The notes: generated by a model from the sequence alone, not told the origin. A stretch of DNA of 64,000 bases from Arthrobacter sp. GMC3 (GCF_002929305.1 NZ_PJIO01000001.1:1-64000), one strand, 5' to 3'; counted from the stretch's first letter, positions 52,987-62,567 are shown. Made by a program: numbers and translations.

Positions 52987-54723
52987 ATGACAACTTTTGC
53001 TGCCCTTGGTGCGCCCAAGGAAATCGTTGCTTCACTCGCCGCTCAGGGCATTGAAGAAGCATTCCCCATCCAGATCAAGACCCTGCCGGACACCCTGGCC
53101 GGTCGCGATGTTCTGGGTCGCGGCCGCACCGGATCAGGCAAGACCATTGCCTTCGCTATCCCGCTCGTTGCCCGTCTGGCCGAGCGCGAAGCACCGTACT
53201 TCCGCAAGCCCGGCAAGCCGATGGGCCTGGTGCTGGCACCCACCCGCGAGCTGGCCACCCAGCTGAACAACACCATTGAGCCACTTGCCAAGGCCATGGG
53301 CCTGAACACCACAGTCATCTACGGCGGTGTCTCCCAGGCCCGTCAGGAAAAGGCCCTGCGCGCCGGCGTTGACATCGTCATCGCCTGCCCGGGTCGCCTT
53401 GAAGACCTCATGAAGCAGCGCATCGTCTCACTGGAAAACGTTGAGATCACCGTGCTGGATGAGGCCGACCACATGGCCGACCTCGGCTTCCTGCCCGTCG
53501 TCAAGCGCCTCCTGGACACCACCCCCACCCAGGGCCAGCGCATGCTGTTCTCCGCCACCTTGGACAACGGCGTGGACAAGATTGTTCAGCGCTACCTCTC
53601 CAACCAGCTCACCCACTCGGTGGACGAGCCCGTTGCGTCGGTGTCCACCATGGAGCACCACGTCCTGGTGGTCAACGACCAGACCGTCAAGAAGCAGGTC
53701 ATCGTAGAGCTGGCCTCCGGCGAAGGGCGCCGCATCCTGTTCATGCGCACCAAGCACCACGCCCGCAAGCTGGCCAAGACCCTGACCGACGCCGGCATCC
53801 CCGCCGTCGACCTTCACGGAAACCTGTCACAGAACGCACGTGATCGGAACCTGGCCGAGTTCTCCACCGGCGACGTCCGCGTCCTGGTTGCCACCGACGT
53901 TGCCGCCCGCGGCGTGCACGTTGACGACATCGAACTGGTCATCCACGTTGACCCGCCCACAGAGCACAAGGCATACCTGCACCGCTCCGGCCGTACGGCC
54001 CGTGCAGGTTCCGACGGCGTTGTTGTCACCTTGACGCTTCCCGAGCAGCAGAGCGACGTCAAGAAGCTCATGAAGGCAGCCGGCGTTGACGTGAACTTTG
54101 AGCGCGTCACCGCCAGCTCACCGACCATTGCCAACCTGGTGGGCGATGTCGCTGACAAGATTGACCCCCGCACCCGCGCAGCTTTGCTTGCAGCGAAGCA
54201 GCCGGCCCAGGGTGGGGGCACCTCCAACGGCGCCAACGCCCAGCGCAAGCGCGCAGTCCGCTCCGGTGCAGCCCCCACAGCCGGTGGCCGTGGCGGCCGC
54301 GGTGGACGCGGTCGCGTTTCAGGCGACGCCCCCGCCGAGGGAAACCGTTCGGAGCGCCGTGAAGGCCAGCCGCAGAGCGCCCGCTTCGGCGGCGCAGGTG
54401 GCGGCGCAGGCCGCCCGGCACGCTCCGGTGAGGGCCGTCCGGCCCGTTCAGGTGAAGGCCGCCCGGCCCGCGACGGCGACGTGGCCCGCGGCAACCGCGC
54501 AGGCCAGGGTTCCGCACCCCGCGGTTCCTCGCACAACAACGACGCCCCGCGCAGCACTTCACGCGGCGCCGGTCAGGGTGGGGCCGTCTGGTCCTCCAAT
54601 ACCGGTGGCACCTCAGGTGGCAGCTTCAACTCCAACGGTGGCGGCGCAGGCCGTCCGGCACGTGCCGGTGGTGGCGCTCGTCGCGCCTCGGCTCCTGCAT
54701 CCAACCAGCGCCGCGGGCGCTAG
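52987..54723 (+). CDS. DEAD-box RNA helicase (DeaD/CsdA-like)
   Basis: A protein of 578 residues. The helicase core spans residues about 1-370: Q-motif (FPIQIKTLP), Walker A GRGRTGSGKT (about 44-53), PTREL, DEAD (VLDEADHM, about 156-163), SAT (FSATL), and HRSGRTARAG (about 330-339, motif VI). The C-terminus (about 395-578) is a long Arg/Gly/Ser-rich low-complexity tail with many RGG-like repeats that probably binds RNA or drives condensation. It helps unwind structured RNAs, especially in the cold. The long leader supports cold regulation. Confidence 0.95.
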   Translation: MTTFAALGAPKEIVASLAAQGIEEAFPIQIKTLPDTLAGRDVLGRGRTGSGKTIAFAIPLVARLAEREAPYFRKPGKPMGLVLAPTRELATQLNNTIEPLAKAMGLNTTVIYGGVSQARQEKALRAGVDIVIACPGRLEDLMKQRIVSLENVEITVLDEADHMADLGFLPVVKRLLDTTPTQGQRMLFSATLDNGVDKIVQRYLSNQLTHSVDEPVASVSTMEHHVLVVNDQTVKKQVIVELASGEGRRILFMRTKHHARKLAKTLTDAGIPAVDLHGNLSQNARDRNLAEFSTGDVRVLVATDVAARGVHVDDIELVIHVDPPTEHKAYLHRSGRTARAGSDGVVVTLTLPEQQSDVKKLMKAAGVDVNFERVTASSPTIANLVGDVADKIDPRTRAALLAAKQPAQGGGTSNGANAQRKRAVRSGAAPTAGGRGGRGGRGRVSGDAPAEGNRSERREGQPQSARFGGAGGGAGRPARSGEGRPARSGEGRPARDGDVARGNRAGQGSAPRGSSHNNDAPRSTSRGAGQGGAVWSSNTGGTSGGSFNSNGGGAGRPARAGGGARRASAPASNQRRGR

Positions 54724-54808
54724 TCCCCACGCCCTCCCAGAGCTCGTGCCTCGCTCTGGGGCCCTCGGGCGCGTGGGCCCAAGGTTCGGGTCCCTGACTG
54801 TGGGCCCA
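54721..54808. repeat. Stop-codon-linked repeat unit like that after dnaJ, plus a partial unit
   Basis: TAGTCCCCAC at 54721-54730 starts in the stop codon of the helicase. The unit runs to GTGGGCCCA at 54773-54781. A second GTGGGCCCA lies at 54800-54808. It contains stem arms CCCACGCCC and GGGCGCGTGGG. This is the same family as 45900-46017. Confidence 0.6.
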
Positions 54809-54877
54809 GCCACCGCATAGCGTTCGACGCCGGTACCCTCCTGGGGTGCCGGCGTCGTGCTTTAAGCTGGCCCCTAC

Positions 54878-54930
54878 GCCGAGACAGACGGAAAGTGCCG
54901 AAACCGACGTTGCGGATCGTCTGTCTCGGC
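54878..54930. repeat. 13+13 inverted repeat between convergent genes
   Basis: GCCGAGACAGACG (54878-54890) pairs perfectly with CGTCTGTCTCGGC (54918-54930) around a 27-base loop. It lies 12 bases before the 3' end of the antiporter gene at 54942 and could serve as a shared terminator or as a REP element. Confidence 0.7.
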
Positions 54931-54941
54931 ACGGCTCCGTC

Positions 54942-56102
54942 TTACTCGGCGTCCGGGGCTGGAAGGGCACCGGCCTTGGCGGCGGTCGCGGCAAACCTGC
55001 CCGCGGAAATGGTGGCGGCCGCAATGGTCACGAGGGCGCCAAGGACCAGCGCCGACGGTTCACCCGGGGCCAGCAGGTTTTGCTGAATTCCGATGGTTGC
55101 CGCGGCGATTGGCACCCCCAGTTGCGAGGCTGAGAGGACACCTAACGGCAGGGGCAGGCCAAAGAACTTGGTGATGGAATGGACCGCGATGGCGCCCAGA
55201 CCCAGGGCAAGCCCGAGCAGGATCATGGCCGGATGCGCAGCGAGTTCGTGCAGGTTCAGGGAGGCACCCAGCCACAGGAAGAACAACGGTCCCAGAAAGC
55301 CTTCGGTGACGGCAAAAAGCTGACGAGCCAGGCGGCGGGGCTCCCCGGCGGCTGAAACGACCAGCCCGAACACAAAGCCGGCCAGCATGATGGAAACGTG
55401 GCCCCAAACGGCCAGTCCGGCTAGGGCAAACAAGATGATGAGCTGGATACGCAGCTCGAGGGCAAACTTTCTGGATTCGGACACCTTGTGGATGCGGGCC
55501 CGCAGGCCGGTCCGTTCGCCGTGCCGCAACACGAAGAACACTACGGCGGCGCAGGCCAACACCGCCAGGGATCCCAGTGCCGCACGCCCTGCAGTGCTGG
55601 GGTCAAGGGCAAGTGGCAGCGCAATAATTGCAAGCGTGTCCGCCAAAGCCACCTGGGCCGTCATGGCCAGTACGCTGGGCCCGGCCAGACCCAGCGAGCC
55701 AACGATTGGCAAAACTAAAGCAGCGGACGACGACGCCAGCAAGACTATGTACAACGACGCATGACCGCTGCCAAATACACTGGCCAACGCTATGCCGACG
55801 GCAGCAGCCGCAACAGAAACAGCAAGCAGGCGAAGTGCCCCACGGCCCAGGGCGGAGCGAATTTCAGCGTCCCGGACCGGCACATGGGTGCCGGCAACGA
55901 ACATGACCAGTGCGAACCCCATGTTCGCCAAGAAGGTAAACGTGGGGTCGGTGGAATCCACCAGGTTTAGGGCGGTGCGGCCAATAATGATGCCAGCCAG
56001 CAGCTCACCAATCACCACAGGAAGATGCCACTTTTGCGGCAGTGCCAGCAAGGGCCCCAGTAGGGCTGCCACGCAAATCAGGGCCAGGACGGGGAAAGTC
56101 AT
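54942..56102 (-). CDS. CPA2-family cation/proton antiporter
   Basis: A membrane protein of 386 residues with 12-13 hydrophobic segments. WHLPVVIGELLAGIIIGR (about 24-41), FVAGTHVPVRDAE (about 67-79) and the ADTLAIIALPLAL region (about 150-162) fit the NapA/KefB-like fold. It lacks a RCK domain and has no KhtT partner nearby, unlike the antiporter at 10-11 kb. Substrate (Na+ or K+) undetermined. ATG at 56102 (MTFPVLAL) is the family-like start; the longer frame to 56249 is hydrophilic and unsupported. Confidence 0.85.
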   Translation of the reverse strand: MTFPVLALICVAALLGPLLALPQKWHLPVVIGELLAGIIIGRTALNLVDSTDPTFTFLANMGFALVMFVAGTHVPVRDAEIRSALGRGALRLLAVSVAAAAVGIALASVFGSGHASLYIVLLASSSAALVLPIVGSLGLAGPSVLAMTAQVALADTLAIIALPLALDPSTAGRAALGSLAVLACAAVVFFVLRHGERTGLRARIHKVSESRKFALELRIQLIILFALAGLAVWGHVSIMLAGFVFGLVVSAAGEPRRLARQLFAVTEGFLGPLFFLWLGASLNLHELAAHPAMILLGLALGLGAIAVHSITKFFGLPLPLGVLSASQLGVPIAAATIGIQQNLLAPGEPSALVLGALVTIAAATISAGRFAATAAKAGALPAPDAE

Positions 56103-56326
56103 GCCCGAATCCGGCCGGCCCAGTGTGTACGGTGTTCTTCCATGTGCCCATTGTGCATGCCGTGACGGCGTTCCCCCATGAACTGGGCGCCGGGCGTTGC
56201 GGTAGCTGACTAGACGCTGACCTGTTGGCTTGCAAGATTTCTCTTGCACCCGTGCCGGTAACGTCCTAGCGTGGGGGCAAGGCCGTCACGGTCTAAGGAA
56301 GTAACTATGGAGTGGGAGCTGCGGCC

Positions 56327-56530
56327 ATGAGTTCAGACGACGTGGAAATTTCAACCCGGCTCCGTCCCGGTGAATGGACAGAGGAAAGCTTGGCGACCTT
56401 AGTTCAGGAGTATCAACACAAGATCGCCGAGATGGGCGCCACCCCGGCGGAGATCAAGACCCACATTGAACACACGGAAGCAGGCGGCGTTAAGGTTCGG
56501 GTGGAGTGGGAAAGGGTTTCTGAAGAGTAA
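56327..56530 (+). CDS. Small acidic protein of unknown function
   Basis: A protein of 67 residues, MSSDDVEISTRLRPGEWTEES onward, predicted to be mostly helical with a charged alpha/beta end. I do not recognise a family. A GGGAG ten bases before the ATG supports translation, and codon usage is actinobacterial. A GTG at 56312 is an alternative start. Confidence 0.5.
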   Translation: MSSDDVEISTRLRPGEWTEESLATLVQEYQHKIAEMGATPAEIKTHIEHTEAGGVKVRVEWERVSEE

Positions 56531-56874
56531 TGAGGCCTGGTAACGCATTCACTCCACGATATAACCGATGGGAGCTGCGACCACTGGATTAGTAGCCACC
56601 GAGGCGCTTGGCGTACTTGCCCAGAAATCTCGATTGATTATTGGCAATACCTATGAAAGGCAACTTCCTCGCTAACGCTTGTATGCATGAACCCGATGGA
56701 CTGCCGCGCTCATGCACACGTGGAGTGATGCTCTAACTAAATTGTCTACCTTTCGTGGACCAGTTGACTTCGGCCCGGGGGGTTCGCACTGTGGATCTCG
56801 GCGTCCATCCGGTGCCAGTGTCAAACGCTGCGACGAGCAGTGTGTTCGGCGCAGCGTTTGACGCCCAACTCAAT
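56531..56874. other. 344-base gap without a confident gene
   Basis: This stretch separates the 67-residue gene from the dehydrogenase remnant. It is richer in A/T than the core genes and has no frame I trust. It contains a perfect 13+13 inverted repeat, GTCAAACGCTGCG (56820-56832) with CGCAGCGTTTGAC (56850-56862), loop 17. I see no transposase, integrase or att-like duplication. Confidence 0.5.
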
Positions 56875-57140
56875 CTAGAAGCTAGTGATTACCACGCGCG
56901 TCATCGATGGATCCCTGAGCGCTTCGTAGCCTTCCGCTATCTCGTCGAGTGAGATCTCTTTTGTCACGAGGTCGTCGAGGTTCATGCGCCCCTGCAAGTA
57001 CAGTTTCGCGTAGTAAGGAATGTCGCGCTTAACGTTTGTGGCACCAGCGTTCACGCCCTGGATGCGCTGTGACCGAAGAATGGCCTTCGTTATGGGCAGC
57101 GACACCGACATTGTCGGATCGGCTGCACCTGTCAGCGCTG
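56875..57140 (-). pseudogene. C-terminal remnant of a zinc-type alcohol dehydrogenase
   Basis: The last about 85 codons read as the end of a medium-chain dehydrogenase: SLPITKAILRSQRIQGV, RDIPYYAKLYLQGRMNLDDL, VTKEISLDEIAEGYEALRD and the terminal VVITSF. The family has about 350 residues with Zn-binding and Rossmann domains; all of those are missing. Homology seems to stop about position 57140, and upstream is the hairpin and the end of the GH gene. No start or Shine-Dalgarno fits. It looks like the truncated tail of a gene left when the upstream part was deleted or replaced. Confidence 0.75.
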
Positions 57141-57182
57141 GTCGCCATGCTCGACTGACACGATCCCTAATGCCAGGGAGCA

Positions 57183-57226
57183 AGCAGTGAGTGGCCCCAG
57201 CATAATTGCTGGGGCCACTCACTGCT
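57183..57226. terminator. 20-base-pair hairpin after the glycosidase gene
   Basis: AGCAGTGAGTGGCCCCAGCA (57183-57202) pairs perfectly with 57207-57226 around TAAT. It starts one base after the stop of the GH gene on the minus strand. A weak U-run on that strand (CTTGC) and TTTC on the other make it a likely terminator for the Opp/GH operon, and separates it from the dehydrogenase remnant. Confidence 0.8.
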
Positions 57227-57227
57227 T

Positions 57228-58481
57228 TCAGACCGTGGACCTCGAATCGTTGATTGCCTGAAGCTGAGTGAGCTGTTCGGGCGCGATCTGGCCGAATCGG
57301 TTTACCCGAACATCTAGCGCAACGGCACCTCCGTTGGAGATGGCATTCGTTGCCCATGCTACGAGGCTGGAGGTCTCATGGTTGGTGCCATTGTTGCCCC
57401 ACCCTCCCCATCCGCCGTCGTTTTCCCCTAGATACGTGAAGGCGAACCATTGGACTGTTTTCTCGTCGTCGGCCCATCGGCCGGCCGCTGGCAAGGGTCC
57501 GATGGTGTTCATTTCCCCGGGCGAATAGTCATCGTATTCGGTAGTGCCGGTCAACGTGTTGGCCCCAATTCCGGAGTTCAGGGTAATGACCCGATCGGGG
57601 TTTCCCGCCTTGAGGGCCGAGGCTAGTGAGGCCCAGCCGACGCTGCTTCCAGGCGTCTCATACGCTGGCCACATGTCGGGGAAGACGCCGTCTATCCACC
57701 ATCCGTCGAGGCGGTCACCGAAGTGGAGCGACCAGTCACGGATAATTGAGTGCCAATTTGCCATGGATATGGGATTGGGCATATCAACTTCCGGTACTCC
57801 ACCGAGGCGCTTCGTTATTTCATAGTCACCGTCGCCCAGATGCGCCCTTGTTGGCACATTTGCAGGGATGTAGGCCATGAACTTAATTCCCTTCGCGTGG
57901 AGGGCATCGGCGATCTCGTTGGGCAGATCTCGGCTACGCGGGCTTCGGTCACCGGGAGCTAAGCCGGCGATCTTGTCGTATTGCGGGTTCGGGCTAAGAA
58001 AGTAGCCTGAATTTTGGCCCAAGGTGAGCAGGACGAATTTGACTCCGGCGTGGGCAATGTCTTCAGCGTAATGCTCGACGTCGAATGTTGCCACGAGATC
58101 ATCCCACGTCTCGTCGGGTTGCCATTCTTCCTCGGGGTCGGTGGCTACCCGGTTGATGTAGTCAGAGAGGAAGTGGTGTGAGATTCCGAGGCCGGCATCG
58201 GCCATCCATTCGGTGTTCGGATTGTTCCCTGGAGGAAGCACGGTGAGTACTTCTGAGCGCGCTGTTTCGGTACCATCAGATGTACTGGCGACTGCCATGA
58301 TCTGGGCGCCCTCCATCAATGCTGTAACTACGAGGTTGTTGCCGACAGTGGCCGTTACCGGAACGAATTTTGAGCGACCTTTGGGTGCGACTAGCCACTG
58401 GACTGAGGAGCCTTCGGGGACAGAAGGGATTTCGAGTGATCCCTTCGGCAGTGGTTTTCCTAAGATAGTAAGCGTCTTCAT
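57228..58481 (-). CDS. Cytoplasmic GH29-like glycoside hydrolase
   Basis: A protein of 417 residues without a signal peptide. Residues about 5-90 form a small beta-rich domain and about 100-410 a TIM-barrel-type domain. The barrel has the alpha-L-fucosidase-like order: GVKFVLLTLGQNSGYFLSP (about 150-170), RDLPNEIADALHAKGIKFMAY (about 190-210) and the putative nucleophile in LDGWWIDGVFPDMW (Asp at about 260). The similarity to GH29 is by eye and the true family could be an uncharacterised relative; substrate unknown. ATG at 58481 follows AAAGGAA. It is the last gene of an Opp-type operon, so it probably hydrolyses the imported glycoconjugate. Confidence 0.65.
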   Translation of the reverse strand: MKTLTILGKPLPKGSLEIPSVPEGSSVQWLVAPKGRSKFVPVTATVGNNLVVTALMEGAQIMAVASTSDGTETARSEVLTVLPPGNNPNTEWMADAGLGISHHFLSDYINRVATDPEEEWQPDETWDDLVATFDVEHYAEDIAHAGVKFVLLTLGQNSGYFLSPNPQYDKIAGLAPGDRSPRSRDLPNEIADALHAKGIKFMAYIPANVPTRAHLGDGDYEITKRLGGVPEVDMPNPISMANWHSIIRDWSLHFGDRLDGWWIDGVFPDMWPAYETPGSSVGWASLASALKAGNPDRVITLNSGIGANTLTGTTEYDDYSPGEMNTIGPLPAAGRWADDEKTVQWFAFTYLGENDGGWGGWGNNGTNHETSSLVAWATNAISNGGAVALDVRVNRFGQIAPEQLTQLQAINDSRSTV

Positions 58482-58516
58482 GGGTTCCTTTCTGGCGACG
58501 CTGCGAGGCGTCAGAT

Positions 58517-59569
58517 TCAAACGGGGTCGGGGCAGGACGAGGATTTTTGGTTCGCTACCCAGTAACAGGCAACCTGGTGCCGATCGCCGATTTCGGTAGC
58601 GCTGGGGAATGCTTCGCTGCATGCTGCTGTCGCGAATGGGCAGCGGGGGGTGAAGCGGCAGCCGCTGGGCGGAGTGATGAGGTTTGGTGGTTCGCCGGGT
58701 GCAGGGCGTTCCGCGTGCGAGCTGCGGAGGTTGTTCTCGCGGAGTTTGTCAGGGTCGGGAACAGCCCCGATGAGTTCTCGGGTATAGGGGTGTCGTGGAC
58801 CGTTGATCACCTCTTGGGCCGATCCGGATTCAACGATTTGTCCGGCATACATAACGTGGATGTCGTCGGCCAGGTACCTTGCGCTGGCAATGTCATGTGT
58901 GATGTACAGTATGGCGAGTTGGTCGACGTCACGTAATTCGATCAAGAGGTTAAGTATGTCCAGACGCATTGAAACGTCGAGCATTGAGATCGGTTCGTCG
59001 GCAAGGAGCACACGGGGTTCCACGGCAAGGGCGCGCGCAATTGACACCCTTTGCCGCTGGCCACCGGAGAGTTGATGGGGCATCTTGTCGATAAAATCAA
59101 TTGTTGGTGTGAGCTTCACCTTTTCCAGTAGTTCGTGGATTCGCTGTTCAACGGCTTGCCCGCGTTTGGCATGGCCATGAATGAGTAGCGGCCGTTGGAG
59201 GTGATGACGGACGGTTTTCATGGAGTTCAATGAACCAAAAGGGTCTTGGAATACCATTTGCACGGCGCGGTTGTAGTCACGTCCGAGTTTCTTGGAATCG
59301 ACAGGAACTTCGTCGAGCAGGATCGTTCCGCTGGTGGGTTGGTACATGCGGGCAAAGAGCCGGGCAAGGGTGGTCTTACCCGAACCGCTCTCACCAACCA
59401 CTGCTGTGATCTTGCCTGGAGTAAGTGCGACCGACGCGGCGTCAAGGGCATGCACGACTTGATTTTTGCCAAGCCCGCCACCTACTGGAAAGTTGATCTT
59501 CAGATTCACTGCCTCAAGCACGGGCTGTTCGCCTGAGCGACGCGGTGGCAGGGTTGCATTTGTAGTCAT
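58517..59569 (-). CDS. Opp-type ABC transporter ATPase (OppF-like)
   Basis: A protein of 350 residues. Walker A GESGSGKTTL (about 58-67), signature LSGGQRQRV (about 168-176), Walker B VLLADEP and the oligopeptide-type C-terminal domain with GCRFTPRCPFATAAC (about 308-322) are all present. With the OppD half of the neighbour it forms the ATPase pair. The start overlaps the stop of the permease-ATPase gene by four bases. Confidence 0.92.
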   Translation of the reverse strand: MTTNATLPPRRSGEQPVLEAVNLKINFPVGGGLGKNQVVHALDAASVALTPGKITAVVGESGSGKTTLARLFARMYQPTSGTILLDEVPVDSKKLGRDYNRAVQMVFQDPFGSLNSMKTVRHHLQRPLLIHGHAKRGQAVEQRIHELLEKVKLTPTIDFIDKMPHQLSGGQRQRVSIARALAVEPRVLLADEPISMLDVSMRLDILNLLIELRDVDQLAILYITHDIASARYLADDIHVMYAGQIVESGSAQEVINGPRHPYTRELIGAVPDPDKLRENNLRSSHAERPAPGEPPNLITPPSGCRFTPRCPFATAACSEAFPSATEIGDRHQVACYWVANQKSSSCPDPV

Positions 59570-61479
59570 TGGATCACCATCTCTTTCGGATTGGCACCCT
59601 CATATTGGTGGCAAGCGACGCTGGTTTCACCGATCTGGAGCAGCTCGGGTTCATCACGGTCGCAACCATCGAATTTTAGTGGGCATCGGGGGTGGAATGA
59701 ACAGCCTGATGGGGGATTTCGCAGGTCCGGTGGTGCGCCTGGAATTCCGCGCAGGGACACTGTTGTCTGGCTCAGTGGTGGGAATGAATCCCGCAGCCCG
59801 ACGGTGTACGGATGTTGTGGCGCGTTCCAGATTTCTTCCGCCGCCGCAACCTCGATGATCTTTCCGGCGTACATGATGGCGATCCGGTCTGCGATTTCGA
59901 CCAGGAGTGAAAGATCATGGGTGACAAACACGATGGCGAACCCGAATTTTCGCTGCAGGTCGAGAACGTTGGCAAGGATCTGCCGTTGCATGACGACGTC
60001 GACGGCGGTGGTTGGCTCATCCATGACGACCAGCTCGGGGTCGCAAGCCAGTGCCAGCGCAATGGTTGCACGCTGCCGCATCCCTCCGGACATTTCGTGT
60101 GGGTAACTGTTTGAACGGTTGGGCGCAATGCCTACGTTCTTGAGTAGCTCATGCGTTTTCTTCTGTGCAGCAGCTTTCGAAAGTGTTGTGTCGTGCGTTT
60201 GAAGAACGTCGATGAACTGATCCCCGAGACGCATCACCGGATTCAGCGCTGTCATGGCGCTCTGCAAGACAAGGGAAATTGAGGTCCATCGGAGCGGGCG
60301 AAGTTCAGCCTCACTTTGGGAGACAAGATCGGTGGTTTTGCCTTGCCGGTCAGTGAAGAGCACCGACCCGGACGTTGTAACTGCTGGAGGGCGGTCCAAC
60401 CGAACGAGAGATGTCAGGAGTGTAGATTTTCCTGACCCTGATTCACCGGCGAGCCCAACGATTTCACCTCGGCGCACATTGAGGGAAACTTGCTTGCAGG
60501 CAACCACGTTGCCCCGATCGGTTACGTACTCAACGGTCAGGCCCGATATTTCCAGCACATTTTCGCTAGATTGTGGAGATTTCGGAGTCCGCTGTACGCG
60601 TTTTTTGATCTTCTGGAATGCGTTGAGCTGGCCACGAGACAGCCCTGATAGACGCGGATTGTAGGACTGATCGAGAGCAAAGTTAATTAAGGCGACTGAA
60701 CCGCCCAGTGCAACGATGCACAGCCCGGGGGGAGCGAACCACCACCACATTCCGCCCAACAAGGCGTTTTGTGCTTGGGCTTGACTGATCATGGTTCCCC
60801 AGCTGACGGTGTCCACCCCGGAGAGGCCAAGAAACGCCAGGCCCGCTTCCGAAAGGATTCCACCGACGAAGCCCATGAGCAGCATGACTGTGACCCAGCC
60901 AGTCAGATGGGGCAGAACTTCCACGATTACTACGCGGATACGGCTTTCACCGATCATTCGCGAAGCCTGGACGAAGTCCCGATTTCGCAAGCTCAGTGAT
61001 TGTGCTCGCAACGCCCGTGAGCCACCGGCCCAGCCGAAAACGGCAATGATCGTTCCGATCAAAACTGGGCCGGCGTTTGAGGTGTATCCGGCGACGATGA
61101 GGATGAGTGCGAATCCAGGGAGTGTGAGGAAGATGTTGGTGACAGCTGTGAGTGCCGAATCGATGCGGCCGCCCAGCGTACCGGCGGTGACTCCAATGAT
61201 GATGGCGATCGCCGTGCCCAATAGGGCGGCTACAAGCCCTGCGATCATGGACTGGCTTGCACCAGCAATGAGTTGGGCAAGGACATCTTGGCCACTGGAT
61301 GTGGTGCCCAGCAGGTGGGCACTGCTAGGCGGTTGGCCGAATGCCTCTAAATCTATGGCCAGAGGATTCTGATGCAACACGTGTTCGTTGATTAGCGGAC
61401 CGAAGATTGCAATGGCCGTGAAGAAGAGTGCAATAAGGAGTCCGGCCTGGGCGCGCCGGTCAGATAGTGCGTTGCGCAT
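59566..61479 (-). CDS. Opp-type permease-ATPase fusion (OppC-OppD)
   Basis: A protein of 637 residues. Residues about 1-270 are an OppC-like permease (six membrane segments; NLGTT-like HLLGTTSSGQDVLAQLI). Residues about 305-637 form an OppD-like ATPase with Walker A GESGSGKSTL, signature MSGGMRQRA, Walker B LVVMDEPTT and GCSFHPRCPLKFDGC near the end. Permease-ATPase fusions of this kind are common in actinobacteria. The complex imports peptides, or in some operons oligosaccharides; the GH neighbour favours the latter. Five bases separate it from the OppB gene. Confidence 0.9.
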   Translation of the reverse strand: MRNALSDRRAQAGLLIALFFTAIAIFGPLINEHVLHQNPLAIDLEAFGQPPSSAHLLGTTSSGQDVLAQLIAGASQSMIAGLVAALLGTAIAIIIGVTAGTLGGRIDSALTAVTNIFLTLPGFALILIVAGYTSNAGPVLIGTIIAVFGWAGGSRALRAQSLSLRNRDFVQASRMIGESRIRVVIVEVLPHLTGWVTVMLLMGFVGGILSEAGLAFLGLSGVDTVSWGTMISQAQAQNALLGGMWWWFAPPGLCIVALGGSVALINFALDQSYNPRLSGLSRGQLNAFQKIKKRVQRTPKSPQSSENVLEISGLTVEYVTDRGNVVACKQVSLNVRRGEIVGLAGESGSGKSTLLTSLVRLDRPPAVTTSGSVLFTDRQGKTTDLVSQSEAELRPLRWTSISLVLQSAMTALNPVMRLGDQFIDVLQTHDTTLSKAAAQKKTHELLKNVGIAPNRSNSYPHEMSGGMRQRATIALALACDPELVVMDEPTTAVDVVMQRQILANVLDLQRKFGFAIVFVTHDLSLLVEIADRIAIMYAGKIIEVAAAEEIWNAPQHPYTVGLRDSFPPLSQTTVSLRGIPGAPPDLRNPPSGCSFHPRCPLKFDGCDRDEPELLQIGETSVACHQYEGANPKEMVIQ

Positions 61480-61484
61480 GGGTG

Positions 61485-62567
61485 TTATCCGTCCTCACGA
61501 GTGCGCGGGTCTAGTAGCGCGTAGGTTGAATCGGCAATGAAGTTCGCAATGAGAACTGCAAATGTGGTTAGGAGAAAGACGGCTTGCATCACGGGGTAGT
61601 CGCGTTCGGTGACGGCGCGGAAGAGCAAGCTGCCCATTCCCGGGTAGCCGAATACGACCTCGGTTAGCAAGGCACCGGCCACGATGCCGGCGATCGAGAG
61701 GGCCAGTCCGGTAAAGCTGGGCAGGATCGCATTTCTCGCGGCATAGCGGAACATGATCCGACGAGGTGAGAGCCCTTTTGCCTTTGCCAGCAGGATGTAG
61801 TCCTCGCCAAGCGTTGTGACCATCATGTTGCGTTGTCCGATGACCCATCCCCCGAACGTCGAGAATATGATGGTCGCGGCCGGTAGGAATCCGAACTTCA
61901 GGATGCCCAAGACGTATAGAAGGCTGAACCCTGGGACGATTGAAGGGTCGTATCCGCCGGCGATGGGGAACCAGCCGAGGATGATCGCGAAAAACCAGAC
62001 GGCGAGAACAGCCACCCAAAAGTAGGGGATACTGCCGAGAATTGCTGCTGCCGGTGTGAAGAAGCTATCTGCTCGTCCTCCCGCTTTCCAGCCCAGTGAA
62101 ATTCCAATGGTGACACCAATGGCAAAAGCAAGAACCGTGCTTATTCCTACCAGGAGGACGGTCCAAGGTAGGGCAGCGAATACCAATTCGCTCACGGGGG
62201 TCGGATATTGCGAGGTTGAAACACCCAAATTTCCCTGGAATATTTGTCCAAGATAGGTGAGGTACTGTGCCGCCAAGTTTTGGTCGTCACCTCCAAAAAG
62301 GGCACGGACGTTCTTGACAGTCTCCTCACTTGGTGCGATGCCGGTTGTCTGTTGGATTTTAAGCAGCAGCTGCGTGCCTGGGTCACCGGGCATTAGCCGG
62401 GGAATTATGAAGTTTAGGGTAATCGCGACGGCGGCGACCATCAAGTAGAACCCCAGACGGCGCCCTAGCCGCCGCAGCCCTTGGTGGGATGCGACCAGCT
62501 TGACGACAGCAGCATCCGGCCGACTCTTGACCAATGTAGTCCCACTCCCGTTTGTATGCTTACTCAT
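61485..62567 (-). CDS. Opp-type permease (OppB-like)
   Basis: An inner-membrane protein of about 360 residues with six membrane segments. The opening FYLMVAAVAITLNFIIPRLMPGDP (MPGDP is the OppB hallmark) and the EAA-type loop GEDYILLAKAKGLSPRRIMF (about 255-275) are present. It forms the channel with the OppC half of the fusion. The ATG at 62567 is used; a TTG at 62582 is directly behind an AAGGAG and is an alternative. Confidence 0.9.
   Translation of the reverse strand: MSKHTNGSGTTLVKSRPDAAVVKLVASHQGLRRLGRRLGFYLMVAAVAITLNFIIPRLMPGDPGTQLLLKIQQTTGIAPSEETVKNVRALFGGDDQNLAAQYLTYLGQIFQGNLGVSTSQYPTPVSELVFAALPWTVLLVGISTVLAFAIGVTIGISLGWKAGGRADSFFTPAAAILGSIPYFWVAVLAVWFFAIILGWFPIAGGYDPSIVPGFSLLYVLGILKFGFLPAATIIFSTFGGWVIGQRNMMVTTLGEDYILLAKAKGLSPRRIMFRYAARNAILPSFTGLALSIAGIVAGALLTEVVFGYPGMGSLLFRAVTERDYPVMQAVFLLTTFAVLIANFIADSTYALLDPRTREDG

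Noticed and set aside
56820..56862. Inverted repeat as the end of an insertion sequence
   Set aside because: The arms are only 43 bases apart and no transposase fragment lies near, so an IS end is unlikely.
56755..56952. 65-codon frame opposite the dehydrogenase remnant
   Set aside because: Overlaps the remnant in the other strand and shows no homology or start signal; likely chance.
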